Shown here: in pieces, positions 52,441 to 60,872 of the stretch
How positions within the stretch are numbered: the first letter of the stretch is position 1
Layout of the letters: each line of letters begins with the position of its first letter
Assembly (NCBI GenBank): GCA_947573445.1
Contig: CANPFR010000005.1
Coordinates: 1-64,000 of the forward strand
Direction: 5' to 3'
Source of the DNA: an uncultured Clostridia bacterium
GTDB taxonomy: Bacteria; Bacillota; Clostridia; TANB77; CAG-508
Length of the DNA: 64,000 nucleotides
Notes under the pieces: model-generated
What the model saw: only the letters and a program-made list of their open reading frames with translations
What the model was told of the DNA's origin: nothing
The model's database searches: none
Program-made: the position numbers and the translations under genes

Positions 52441-52470
52441 GAAAAATTTTATTAAAAAATTTTAGAAACA

Positions 52471-52790
52471 GGGGAGGACAAAATCCTGTTTTCTGATTAA
52501 GTAAGTGAAGGGGAAAAACTCTTTCACTTATTTTGTTTTATAAAAGCACATTGAAAATTGAATAAAATTCATTAGATACATAGATAACGGAGCTAGTTAA
52601 TATATGGTTTTAAACTATATAACTTAAATATAAGGTAGCGACTTATAAGGCGAAGATGTTAATAAGATACTTTTGCATAGTCATAGCACGAGCGAGATAA
52701 AACCGTCGTACGCAATGAGTGTAAGTCATTAGTAATGGCTAGGGAAACATAACCCTAATGGTGCAATTCGCAAATTGCAGTTTAATGAAT
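52471..52790 (+). ncRNA. structured RNA candidate, copy 2
   Basis: Second copy of the RNA at 45253. Conserved: GGGGAGGACAAAATC, the 5' hairpin, GAAAATTGAATAA, GAGCTAGTTAAT (52590-52601) and ACGAGCGAGATAAAACCGTC (52688-52707). Compensated stems: TATAT/ATATA (52601-52621), ATAAG/CTTAT (52630-52646) before AAGGCGA, TAGGG/CCCTA (52740-52757) and GCAATT/AATTGC (52763-52778). The region just before it (52445-52470) resembles the 3' end of the sigma-like gene, so the duplication extends slightly into that gene. A small membrane protein, excisionase and integrase follow. Confidence 0.72.
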
Positions 52791-52840
52791 AAAATTGCAG
52801 TTATTTTAAAGGTAACTATAAAATAGAAGGAGAAAAGTTT

Positions 52841-52969
52841 ATGGATATTGAAATGATTAGATTTACAGGTTTATTATCAATTATGTTGTTAATCGGCTGG
52901 ATATTCATTACCATATTTTTTATTATAATTGATAAAAATATGAATAAAAAAGACGAGGAACAAAAATAG
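52841..52969 (+). CDS. small single-pass membrane protein
   Basis: A 42-residue protein. Hydrophobic helix at about 9-33, then a charged tail ending KKDEEQK. Strong ribosome site AGAAGGAGAAAAG before the ATG at 52841. It follows RNA copy 2. Not recognised; small proteins of this type often precede xis-int genes. Confidence 0.6.
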   Translation: MDIEMIRFTGLLSIMLLIGWIFITIFFIIIDKNMNKKDEEQK

Positions 52970-53063
52970 AAAACAAATGAAATATAAGAGTAAAGAAAAT
53001 ATAAACAGAAATATGCTAAGGAACAAGGCTTAGTATAATTTTTATTAGAAGGAGTGAATGAAA

Positions 53064-53447
53064 ATGAATAATGATAATAATAACAACAATAAATATTCAA
53101 CAAAGGAAAATTTAGCATTTATTATTTTTACATATAAAACTATGAATTTTGAAACACGTGATAGTTTTATGGAAATATTGAATGAACTCATGGAAAAGCA
53201 GCAAAAGAAAGGTGAAATATTGGATAAAGTTGAAAAAGATAAGTTATCTATTTTGACAGATCATTGGGAATTGAATGAAATGCAAGTATTGGCATATAGT
53301 TTTTTGGTATTTAATCATTTCAAGATTTCTAAAGAGGATGTAACAGTTGAAAAAATAATTGATAATTACAAATATCAGTTAAACTTCTATTCTCCAGATA
53401 ATGCGGTAGAATTTGTTGACAGAAAACTTTTATTAGATTGGAGGTAA
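53064..53447 (+). CDS. hypothetical protein upstream of excisionase
   Basis: A 127-residue helical, acidic protein. An Asn-rich start (seven Asn in the first 12 residues) is followed by helical segments (FRTYKTMNFETRDSFMEIL-like; read from sequence as FTYKTMNFETRDSFMEIL). I chose the ATG at 53064 because AAGGAG is nine bases upstream; an ATG at 53058 is too close. Conserved position before xis suggests a role in element control; no family recognised. Confidence 0.6.
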   Translation: MNNDNNNNNKYSTKENLAFIIFTYKTMNFETRDSFMEILNELMEKQQKKGEILDKVEKDKLSILTDHWELNEMQVLAYSFLVFNHFKISKEDVTVEKIIDNYKYQLNFYSPDNAVEFVDRKLLLDWR

Positions 53448-53452
53448 AAATT

Positions 53453-53701
53453 ATGAGTGAAAGAATAATCTATACAGTTCAAGAAGTAGCAAAAATGTTA
53501 CATTCAAGTCCAAATTATATATACTTATTAATAGAAAAAGGGTATTTACCTGCAATGAAGTTAGGTAGTATTAAAATATTAAAATCTACTTTAGAAAAAT
53601 TCTTACTAGAGAACGAAGGAAACGACCTTTCTGATATAAATAATATAAAAAAATTAAATAATATTAATACAGTAGGAGAGTTTAATAATGGCAAATGTTA
53701 A
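53453..53701 (+). CDS. excisionase (MerR-like HTH)
   Basis: An 82-residue protein: IIYTVQEVAKMLHSSPNYIYLLIEKGYLPAMKLG is the excisionase/HTH_17 pattern, followed by a short helix. It should bind the element ends and steer the integrase toward excision. ATG 53453 has GGAGG upstream; a TTG at 53438 in frame overlaps the previous gene. It overlaps the integrase start by 14 bases, so xis and int are translated together. Confidence 0.88.
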   Translation: MSERIIYTVQEVAKMLHSSPNYIYLLIEKGYLPAMKLGSIKILKSTLEKFLLENEGNDLSDINNIKKLNNINTVGEFNNGKC

Positions 53702-54959
53702 TATAAGAAGAAGAGGAAAGGTATATCAATATCAGTTTGAAGTTGCACCAATTAATGGAAAAAGAAAACAAGTAACTAAATCTGGATATAAAACTAAATT
53801 AGAAGCACAAGAAGCTGGAATAAAAGCCTATAATGAATATTTAAGTACTGGATTAGTTTTTAAGGAAAATCAAATTTCTTATTCAGATTATTTAGATTAT
53901 TGGTTAGAAAATTATTGCTGTTTAAATTTAAAATATAATACAATCCAAACATATACAACTATAGTAAATAAATATTTAAAACCCAATTTAGGTATGTATA
54001 GATTATCATCATTAACAAGTGTAAAGTTAAATTCTTTTATATCGGAAATATGCATGAAATATAGTTTTTCAAGAGCTTACTTTAGTAATATATTAAAAGT
54101 ATTAAAAGGTTCATTTAGAGAAGCATGTGACGTGTATGGATTTATTAAGTATAATCCAACAATTACTTTAAGGTTACCTAAGATAGATGAATTTAAGGAA
54201 GATATAAAGCATATATACACTCAAGATGAAATTGATAAGATTTTACAAAGATTTAATAATGATGATACATTCACTTGTGCTTTTCTCACATCTTGTTATA
54301 CAGGAATGAGAACAGGGGAAGTGTGTGCTTTAACTTGGAATGATATAGATCTAGTGAATCGAGTCATACACATCAGTCATAATGTTTATGATAAAAAGAA
54401 GGATGAAAAGGGAAGGTGGTTTTTAGGAACAACAAAAACAGTTACAGGAACAAGAAAAGTACATATAAGTAATACTTTATTTAATGCACTAAGAAATTAT
54501 CAAAAAAAACAATTTTATCTAAAAAATCTTTATGGTAAAGATTATCATTATTATCATCTTGAAGATGTAAAAAATAAATTTGGAAAAGTAGTTGAGCATA
54601 GAATTGTAGAAAATGAAAATAATCTGCTCACAGTAGATACAATAAATTTTGTATTTACAAGGGAAAATGGTATTTATTCAGGAACTGATATTACAAAATA
54701 TCCATATAGTATAGTTCATAATGAATTGGGAATTAAAAAATGCCGTTTTTATGATTTAAGAGGTAGTTATGCTACAAAGAGTTTAAAGAATGGAGTTGAA
54801 ATAAGAGATATAGCTGATATTTTAGGACATAAAAATATTGAAACTACAGAGAATTATTATATCTCTAGTTCTAAAGAATCGAGAAAAGATGCAAATGACA
54901 TATTTGAAAAGACAACACATTCTGAAATAATAGAAAAAATTTCTAATTATAGATACTAA
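53688..54959 (+). CDS. tyrosine recombinase (integrase)
   Basis: A 423-residue integrase. An AP2-like N-terminal arm-binding part (GKVYQYQFEVAPINGKRKQ), a core-binding helical domain (about 65-165), and a catalytic domain with TGMRTGEVCALTW (first Arg), a Lys in KTVTGTRKVHIS, FYDLRGSYATK (second Arg; the usual His before 'LR' is Tyr), ILGHKNIETT and the Tyr in ENYY. Length and layout fit Tn916-type integrases. It inserts and excises the element; the attachment site is expected just downstream. Confidence 0.93.
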   Translation: MANVNIRRRGKVYQYQFEVAPINGKRKQVTKSGYKTKLEAQEAGIKAYNEYLSTGLVFKENQISYSDYLDYWLENYCCLNLKYNTIQTYTTIVNKYLKPNLGMYRLSSLTSVKLNSFISEICMKYSFSRAYFSNILKVLKGSFREACDVYGFIKYNPTITLRLPKIDEFKEDIKHIYTQDEIDKILQRFNNDDTFTCAFLTSCYTGMRTGEVCALTWNDIDLVNRVIHISHNVYDKKKDEKGRWFLGTTKTVTGTRKVHISNTLFNALRNYQKKQFYLKNLYGKDYHYYHLEDVKNKFGKVVEHRIVENENNLLTVDTINFVFTRENGIYSGTDITKYPYSIVHNELGIKKCRFYDLRGSYATKSLKNGVEIRDIADILGHKNIETTENYYISSSKESRKDANDIFEKTTHSEIIEKISNYRY

Positions 54960-55163
54960 TTATATCTCACTTAAATAAAAAAATATAGAGTAACATTAAA
55001 TTTTTTTCCAGTGATATGGTAAGAATTAAAAGATATTGATATTTTTTATGCCAGATACTCTACATTTTATTGACATATTTATCTACTTATTATATAATTA
55101 AAAAAATCATATAATAAGTAGATATAAATGTTGACTCTGTCAACACTTTGTCAACGGTCATAA

Positions 55164-55337
55164 AATTACAATAATAAAATTGATACAATAAATATTTATA
55201 ATATTATTTTGGAATTGTATAGTATAAAAGAAAAAATAAATAATATTATAAATATGATAAATGTTCATAATATTGCAACAGTTTGTCCATGTGGAAGCGG
55301 TAAGAAATATAAAAACTGTTGCGGAAAAAGTCAGTAA
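55164..55337 (+). pseudogene. SEC-C motif tail, possible 3' end of secA at the element boundary
   Basis: One frame is open from 55164 to TAA at 55335-55337. It ends in ATVCPCGSGKKYKNCCGKSQ, the zinc-binding SEC-C motif found at the C-terminus of SecA (and some other proteins). There is no start with a ribosome site, and the upstream codons are AT-rich and unlike SecA. SecA is often directly before prfB in Firmicutes, and prfB is the next gene here. This looks like the tail of secA left beside the integrase after insertion into the gene's 3' end, but the secA body is not in this window. Confidence 0.45.
55288..55297 (+). repeat. attachment-like direct repeat, copy 1
   Basis: CATGTGGAAG lies inside the SEC-C codons (P-C-G-S). 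The same ten bases recur at 55716-55725, followed by codons that could read C-G-S-R-K-K-F-K. Candidate crossover core or duplicated attachment site. Confidence 0.3.
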
Positions 55338-55397
55338 TAGCAATATTTACAGAGATTAGATGAATCCAAAATTGCTAAAATTTAAAACAAAATAAAA

Positions 55398-55425
55398 AAG
55401 TTGCAGAGCAAGAACTCTGTAACTT
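55398..55425 (+). terminator. intrinsic terminator after the SEC-C tail
   Basis: AAGTTGCAGAG pairs with CTCTGTAACTT (one mismatch) and is followed by TTTTG. Confidence 0.7.
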
Positions 55426-55505
55426 TTTGCATTCTATACAATCAAAAAATGTAAAGAATACAAAAAGGCTGAAAATAATTAATCTATAAAATATTGATAA
55501 AATGT

Positions 55506-55534
55506 TTGACATACAAGTTTTGATATAGTAGAAT
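55506..55534 (+). promoter_or_regulatory. strong promoter with immediate hairpin
   Basis: TTGACA (55506-55511), 17 bases, TAGAAT (55529-55534). A hairpin terminator begins only 15 bases after the -10, at 55550, so the transcript would be either a very short RNA or an attenuated prfB leader. Confidence 0.6.
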
Positions 55535-55549
55535 GTTTTTGGTAAGACC

Positions 55550-55592
55550 TAGATGAGGTAACTTTAAGTACGCTACCATCTAAGCATTTTTA
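55550..55592 (+). terminator. hairpin with T run close to a promoter
   Basis: TAGAT-GA-GGTA pairs with TACC-ATCTA around a 13-base loop; AGCATTTTTATT follows. See the promoter at 55506. Confidence 0.55.
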
Positions 55593-55715
55593 TTATAGTT
55601 TAAAAATCGAATGTAAACATTGTTTGCAAAAAATAAGAAAACATTACAAAAAATATAAATTGCTATAATCTGCAATATTATTAGTATAAATAGTATTTAC
55701 AGTATTAATAATATT

Positions 55716-55725
55716 CATGTGGAAG
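55716..55725 (+). repeat. attachment-like direct repeat, copy 2
   Basis: CATGTGGAAG again, followed by a short open stretch whose codons would give S-C-G-S-R-K-K-F-K and a TGA near 55751. This could be the degraded original SEC-C tail next to prfB. Confidence 0.25.
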
Positions 55726-55813
55726 TAGAAAGAAGTTCAAAATGAAAGTTTATTGACAATACGAGCCAAAATAATTATAATAAAAACAATATACCAAATA
55801 GGAGATTCCAAAA

Positions 55814-56918
55814 ATGTTTGATTTAGAAGAAAATAGGAGGTATCTTTTAGAATTACAAAATCGTTTAAAAGATTTAGAAAATACCTTACAAATTGCAAAC
55901 TTAAAAACTGAATTAACTGCTCTTGAAAAACAAACTTTAAAAGAAGATTTCTGGGAAGATAGTCAAAAATCTTCTATTGTATATGCAAAAATGAACACCA
56001 TTCAAAAAAAGATTCGCATATTTGAAAAACTAAAAAGTGAATTAGAAAATTTGTCAGAATTGAATGAATTACTTTTGCTTGAAAACGATGTTTCCTTAGA
56101 AAAGGAACTTGTTTCAAGTATCCAAAAAATGCAAGCAGAATTTGATAACCTCGAAATTCAAACCCTATTATCTGGCAAATATGATGCCAACAATGCCATT
56201 GTAACCCTTCATCCAGGAGCTGGTGGAACCGAATCACAGGACTGGGCTGAAATGTTATACAGAATGTATACTAGATGGGCCACCAACAATGGTTATACTC
56301 TCAAAGAACTAGATTATTTAGATGGGGAAGAAGCAGGGCTAAAAAGTGTTACTTTTTTGGTTTCTGGTGAAAATGCATATGGTTACTTAAAAAGTGAAAA
56401 TGGTGTTCATCGTTTGGTTCGTATTTCACCATTTGATAGCGGGGGAAGGCGTCATACTTCATTTGCCTCTGTGGAAGTGTTACCAGAAATTACAGAAGAT
56501 ACATCCATCACAATCAATCCAGATGATTTGCGTATTGATGTTTTTCGTTCATCAGGAGCAGGTGGACAGCATATTAATAAAACAAGTTCTGCTATTCGAA
56601 TGGTTCATATTCCAACGAATCTTGTTGTAACTTGTCAATCGGAACGTTCTCAATTTCAAAATCGTGATACAGCTATGCGTATGTTAAAGTCGAAATTACT
56701 AGCTTTGAGAGAAAAAGAGGAACGTCAAAAAATGGCAGATATCAAAGGCACTGAAATGGAAATTGGCTGGCGGAAGTCAAATTCGTTCTTATGTTTTTTG
56801 TCCTTACACCTTAGTAAAAGATCACCGAACCAATTATGAAGTAGGAAATGTACAATCTGTCATGGATGGCAATTTGAATGATTTTATGAAAGCATATTTA
56901 AAGCTAACTTCAACTTAA
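55814..56918 (+). pseudogene. prfB: peptide chain release factor 2, frameshifted near the C-terminus
   Basis: RF2: a helical N-terminus, the PCRF domain with LHPGAGGTESQDWAEML, and the catalytic GGQ loop (RSSGAGGQHINKTSSAIRMVH). The reading frame is open from the ATG at 55814 to 56839, but after EMEIGW it changes: dropping the C at 56771 restores [19 protein letters not shown] and the normal RF2 ending to TAA at 56916-56918. The programmed UGA frameshift found near codon 25 of many prfB genes is absent: the frame is open from the start. prfB is essential, so the extra base is probably a sequencing or assembly error. Confidence 0.9.
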
Positions 56919-57053
56919 AATAGGCACTTTTTGCTAACTTATTTGTTATCCATATCATATACTATAAAAGGAACAATTAGACTTGTTTCTAAAATTCAAG
57001 TGATTTTTAAATTTAGAAATCGCTTCTTAAAAAACAAAAAGAAGGTACAAATT

Positions 57054-58268
57054 ATGGGATTAATTGTACAAAAATTTGGTGGAAGTTCTGTTGCAAATAC
57101 AGAAAAATTAGAAATGGTATCAAACCATATTATCAAAGAGGTAGAAAATGGGAATCAAGTTGTTGTTGTCGTTTCTGCCCAAGGAAAAACAACAGACCGA
57201 TTAATTGCAGAAGAATCAGAAATAACTAAAAATCCTGTAAAAAGGGAACACGATGTTTTGGTGTCAACAGGGGAACAAATTACAATTTCCAAGTTGGCAA
57301 TGTTACTCCAAAAAAGAGGCTATCAAGCAGTTTCTTTAACAGGATGGCAAGTTCCAATTATCACCAATAGTGAACATACAAATGCCAGAATTCGCTATAT
57401 TGATAATAACAAAATTCAAGAAATTTTAGCAACTGGCAATATTGTGATTGTCGCTGGTTTTCAAGGAATTGATGAAAATGGAGATATCACAACCCTAGGC
57501 AGAGGTGGGTCTGACACAACGGCAGTTGCACTAGCAGCCAATCTTAAAGCAGATAGATGCGATATTTTTACAGATGTAGATGGTGTTTATACTTCTGACC
57601 CACGTATTGTAGAAGATGTTATCAAATTGGATGCTGTTTCCTATGACGAAATGCTTGAATTATCTAGCATGGGAGCAAAAGTGCTTCACAATCGATGTGT
57701 TGAAATAGGAAAAAAATATCATGTTCCAATTTATGTGAAATCGACATTTGAAAAAGAAAGTATTGGCACTCTGATTGCAGAAAAAGAACCATTTGAAGAT
57801 TTGGTACTAAGTGGGGTTACAAAAGATGACTATATTTCAAGAGTAACCGTGATTGGTCTAGAAAACAAAATTGGTAGAACATACCAACTTTTTAAGTTAT
57901 TATCTGAAAATTTAATCAATGTGGATGTTATTGTTCAATCCTTTGGAGAACATATTACAAAAGATATTGCTTTTACCGTTAAAATGAATGATTTGGCTAA
58001 GACGTTGGAAGTTTTAGAAGAGAATAAAGAAACATTGAAATTGGAACAAATTTTACATTGTGAAAATTTATCCAAAGTCTCTATTATTGGTCTTGGAATT
58101 GCCAATAAACATGGTGTTGCAAGTGATATGTTTGAAGCTCTTTATGAAAATAACATTAATATGCATATGGTTTCAACTTCAGAAATTAAAATTTCTGTTT
58201 TGGTTAACAGCAATGAAGCTGATATGGCTGTTAGAGCGATTCATAATAAATTTTTTGAAAAAGCATAA
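57054..58268 (+). CDS. lysC: aspartokinase
   Basis: A 404-residue enzyme that phosphorylates aspartate, the first step to lysine, threonine and methionine. It has KFGGSSVAN at the start, the amino-acid kinase fold with DGVYTSDPRIV, and two C-terminal ACT domains (about 265-404) that bind inhibitor amino acids. Length matches single-subunit aspartokinases of Firmicutes. I chose the ATG at 57054 because GAAGG precedes it; the open frame reaches upstream into noncoding sequence. Confidence 0.94.
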   Translation: MGLIVQKFGGSSVANTEKLEMVSNHIIKEVENGNQVVVVVSAQGKTTDRLIAEESEITKNPVKREHDVLVSTGEQITISKLAMLLQKRGYQAVSLTGWQVPIITNSEHTNARIRYIDNNKIQEILATGNIVIVAGFQGIDENGDITTLGRGGSDTTAVALAANLKADRCDIFTDVDGVYTSDPRIVEDVIKLDAVSYDEMLELSSMGAKVLHNRCVEIGKKYHVPIYVKSTFEKESIGTLIAEKEPFEDLVLSGVTKDDYISRVTVIGLENKIGRTYQLFKLLSENLINVDVIVQSFGEHITKDIAFTVKMNDLAKTLEVLEENKETLKLEQILHCENLSKVSIIGLGIANKHGVASDMFEALYENNINMHMVSTSEIKISVLVNSNEADMAVRAIHNKFFEKA

Positions 58269-58275
58269 AGATATT

Positions 58276-58305
58276 AGGTCAACTAAAAAAGGTTGACCTT
58301 TTTAG
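58276..58305 (+). terminator. terminator after aspartokinase
   Basis: AGGTCAAC (58276-58283) pairs with GTTGACCT (58292-58299) and is followed by TTTTTAG. Confidence 0.75.
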
Positions 58306-58368
58306 TTCTAAAATGCTTCAAAACTGCATATATATCTTTTAGAAGTTAAATCATAGGAGGAAGTTGTT

Positions 58369-58668
58369 ATGGCGATGATAGAAGAAACAAAGAGTTTAAC
58401 GAATGTAATCCAAAATATCATTTTGGAGAATCGTGAAAAATTAAATGTATCAGGAGTTTTAGATGTATTGAGCTTTGATGATCAAATCATTATTGTGGAA
58501 ACTGAATTGGGATTACTCACCATAAAAGGAGAAAATTTAAAAATTAATAAACTTAACATTGATACATCAGAAGTAACGTTAGATGGCATGATTTCTTCAC
58601 TTTCTTACTCTAATTCAGATTCGATTAAGAAAAATGCTTCAGGCTTCATCGGAAAAATTTTCAAATAA
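58369..58668 (+). CDS. yabP: spore coat/cortex assembly protein YabP
   Basis: A 99-residue protein of the YabP family: the core ENREKLNVSGVLDVLSFDD, then 'QIIIVETELGLLTIKGENLKI', with the short YabP fold. In spore formers it helps cortex assembly. YabQ and DivIC follow in the same order as in Bacillus, which supports the call. GGAGG precedes the ATG. Confidence 0.88.
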   Translation: MAMIEETKSLTNVIQNIILENREKLNVSGVLDVLSFDDQIIIVETELGLLTIKGENLKINKLNIDTSEVTLDGMISSLSYSNSDSIKKNASGFIGKIFK

Positions 58669-58679
58669 AGGTGATATCA

Positions 58680-59048
58680 ATGTACATGTTTTCACAAGGA
58701 GAAATTTTCATTTTATTTTTCATTATAGGGGTGTGTATCGGCGTATTTTTTGATATTTTTAGAGCACTCCGAAAAACATTTAAAACGTCTGATTTTGTAA
58801 CTTACATCGAAGATTGTATTTTTATGTTAATAGTTGGAATTCTAATCGTCAATAGCTTAATTTTGCTAAATCGTGGGCAAATTCGATTTTTTATATTACT
58901 AGCATTACTATTTGGAATTACTTTTTATTTTTTGACCATAAGCAAAATTTGTTTCATGATATTCCAAATATTGATGAAATTTTTCAAAAAAATAGTTCTT
59001 TTTCCTTTTTTCTTAAAAAATATGTTGCAAAAAAAGAAGGATTTTTAA
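58680..59048 (+). CDS. yabQ: spore membrane protein YabQ
   Basis: A 122-residue protein with three or four membrane helices: an N-terminal FSQGEIFILFFIIGVCIGVFFDIFR pattern and further helices in the second half. YabQ localises to the forespore membrane and is needed for the spore cortex. I chose the ATG at 58680; AAAGGTG sits just upstream, and a GTG at 58671 is in frame. Confidence 0.82.
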   Translation: MYMFSQGEIFILFFIIGVCIGVFFDIFRALRKTFKTSDFVTYIEDCIFMLIVGILIVNSLILLNRGQIRFFILLALLFGITFYFLTISKICFMIFQILMKFFKKIVLFPFFLKNMLQKKKDF

Positions 59049-59103
59049 TATTTTTGTAGAATATTATTAGTATACATTATTTTAATTATTTGGAGATTTA
59101 CAA

Positions 59104-59373
59104 ATGACAAGTTTTCTGAAATCACAAAATTTATATAAATTAATTGTATTTATTTTTTTAATTGTTGCTGTAGTTAAAATTAAAAGTCAATTAACAACAT
59201 TAGAAACTTATAACAAAGAAATTGCTATATTGAATGAAAAAATAACTGCACTAGAAAAGCAAGAAAATAATGATAATTCAAATGATGCTAATTCAAGAAA
59301 AGACAATGAAGACATTGCAAGAAAGAACTTAAAAATGTATTATCCAAATGAAACACCTTATAAAGGTTATTAA
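59104..59373 (+). CDS. divIC: septum formation initiator DivIC/FtsB-like
   Basis: An 89-residue protein: one membrane helix (about 12-30), a leucine/glutamate coiled coil (35-58), then a short extracellular end with ARKNLKMYYPNE, the usual 'ARKeL.MvkPgE' box of the family. It forms the division complex with DivIB and FtsL. Follows yabP-yabQ as in Bacillus. The coiled coil is followed by an Asn/Asp-rich insert. Confidence 0.82.
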   Translation: MTSFLKSQNLYKLIVFIFLIVAVVKIKSQLTTLETYNKEIAILNEKITALEKQENNDNSNDANSRKDNEDIARKNLKMYYPNETPYKGY

Positions 59374-59473
59374 TGGAATAATATTCTTTTTGTCTGTTTA
59401 TTTCTGAACAAAATTTCACATTTTTTTTGAATTTAATAAGTATGATAGAAAAATTAAGGGGGGAAAATTTTCT

Positions 59474-60814
59474 ATGGAGCTAGATTCTTTATCGTTAGCA
59501 GATCTAAGAGACCTTGCAAAAATGAAGGGAGTATCCAATTTTTCTAAACTAAAGAAAAGCGAATTAATTGAAAAAATTTTAGAAATTTCTTCAAAAACAC
59601 CAACTGAAACAATCGTAGAATCAGATTTTCAAGGTCAGTCTATAGAAGAACCATTGAATTCTTCAGATGATGATAATACTTATTCTGTATCTACTGAAGG
59701 AGATGAAATAACAGAAGGTGTTTTAGAACTATTACCAGATGGCTATGGTTTTTTACGTGGAGACAATTATTTGCCAAGTCAGAAAGATGTATACATTTCA
59801 CCAGTTCAAATCAGAAGGTTCAAATTAGATACTGGTGATCGCATCAAAGGAATCAAACGAATTCCGAAAGAAGGCGAAAAATTTCCAGCTTTAATTTATG
59901 TAGGAGAAGTCAATGGAGAATCACCAGACAAAGCAATGAAACGCAAAAAATTTGATGATTTGATTCCCATTTATCCAACCCAAAAATTAAAACTAGAATC
60001 CAATCCCAAAGAATACACGATGCGTTTAATGGATTTATTTTCACCAATTGGAAAAGGACAAAGAGGTATGATTGTTGCACCACCAAAAGCAGGTAAAACA
60101 ACCATTTTAAAAAAGATTGCAAACAGTATAACCACGAATAATCCAGAGGTAGAATTAATTGTATTGTTAATTGATGAAAGGCCAGAAGAAGTAACCGATA
60201 TGAAACGTTCGATCAGAGGAGAAGTCATTTATTCAACCTTTGATGAACAACCAGAACATCACGTAAAAGTTGCTGAAATGGTAATTGAACGTGCGAAAAG
60301 ATTAACCGAACAAGAAAAAGATGTAGTTGTTTTATTAGACAGCATTACACGACTTGCACGTGCTTATAACCTAGTGATTCCATCATCTGGAAAAACATTA
60401 TCTGGTGGTTTTGATCCAAGTGCACTCCACAAACCAAAACGTTTCTTTGGTGCTGCCAGAAATACAGAGGATGCTGGAAGTTTAACCGTTTTAGCAACTG
60501 CTTTAGTAGAAACTGGAAGCCGAATGGATGAAGTCATATTTGAAGAATTTAAAGGAACTGGAAATATGGAAGTTGTTTTAGATAGAAGTTTATCTGAAAA
60601 ACGAATTTTCCCAGCAATTGATATCAAAAAATCAGCTACAAGAAGAGAAGATTTATTACTTACGGAAGGAGAAATTGCTTCTATTTATTCGATTCGTAAG
60701 GCAATGAGCAATTTATCAACAGCCGATATGACAGAACGCCTATTAGAACAAATGTCAGAAACCGATAAAAATGAAGAATTTTTGGATGTTATGAAAAAAG
60801 CACTTTTGGATTAA
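59474..60814 (+). CDS. rho: transcription termination factor Rho
   Basis: A 446-residue protein. Rho N-terminal SAP-like domain ([18 protein letters not shown]), an acidic linker, an RNA-binding CSD with DGYGFLRG, and the RecA-like ATPase with [37 protein letters not shown] and the [17 protein letters not shown] loop. It ends transcripts that are not translated. Length is close to other Firmicutes Rho proteins; the N-terminus is a little longer because of the acidic linker. Confidence 0.96.
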   Translation: MELDSLSLADLRDLAKMKGVSNFSKLKKSELIEKILEISSKTPTETIVESDFQGQSIEEPLNSSDDDNTYSVSTEGDEITEGVLELLPDGYGFLRGDNYLPSQKDVYISPVQIRRFKLDTGDRIKGIKRIPKEGEKFPALIYVGEVNGESPDKAMKRKKFDDLIPIYPTQKLKLESNPKEYTMRLMDLFSPIGKGQRGMIVAPPKAGKTTILKKIANSITTNNPEVELIVLLIDERPEEVTDMKRSIRGEVIYSTFDEQPEHHVKVAEMVIERAKRLTEQEKDVVVLLDSITRLARAYNLVIPSSGKTLSGGFDPSALHKPKRFFGAARNTEDAGSLTVLATALVETGSRMDEVIFEEFKGTGNMEVVLDRSLSEKRIFPAIDIKKSATRREDLLLTEGEIASIYSIRKAMSNLSTADMTERLLEQMSETDKNEEFLDVMKKALLD

Positions 60815-60872
60815 TCATCCATTTATAAAAACTGAAACAATGAATAACCAAAAATAAAAGGAGTAAAATGAT

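Noticed and set aside
55814-55900. Programmed UGA frameshift site in prfB
   Set aside because: The frame is open through the usual site; no in-frame TGA with an internal ribosome site occurs in the first 40 codons.
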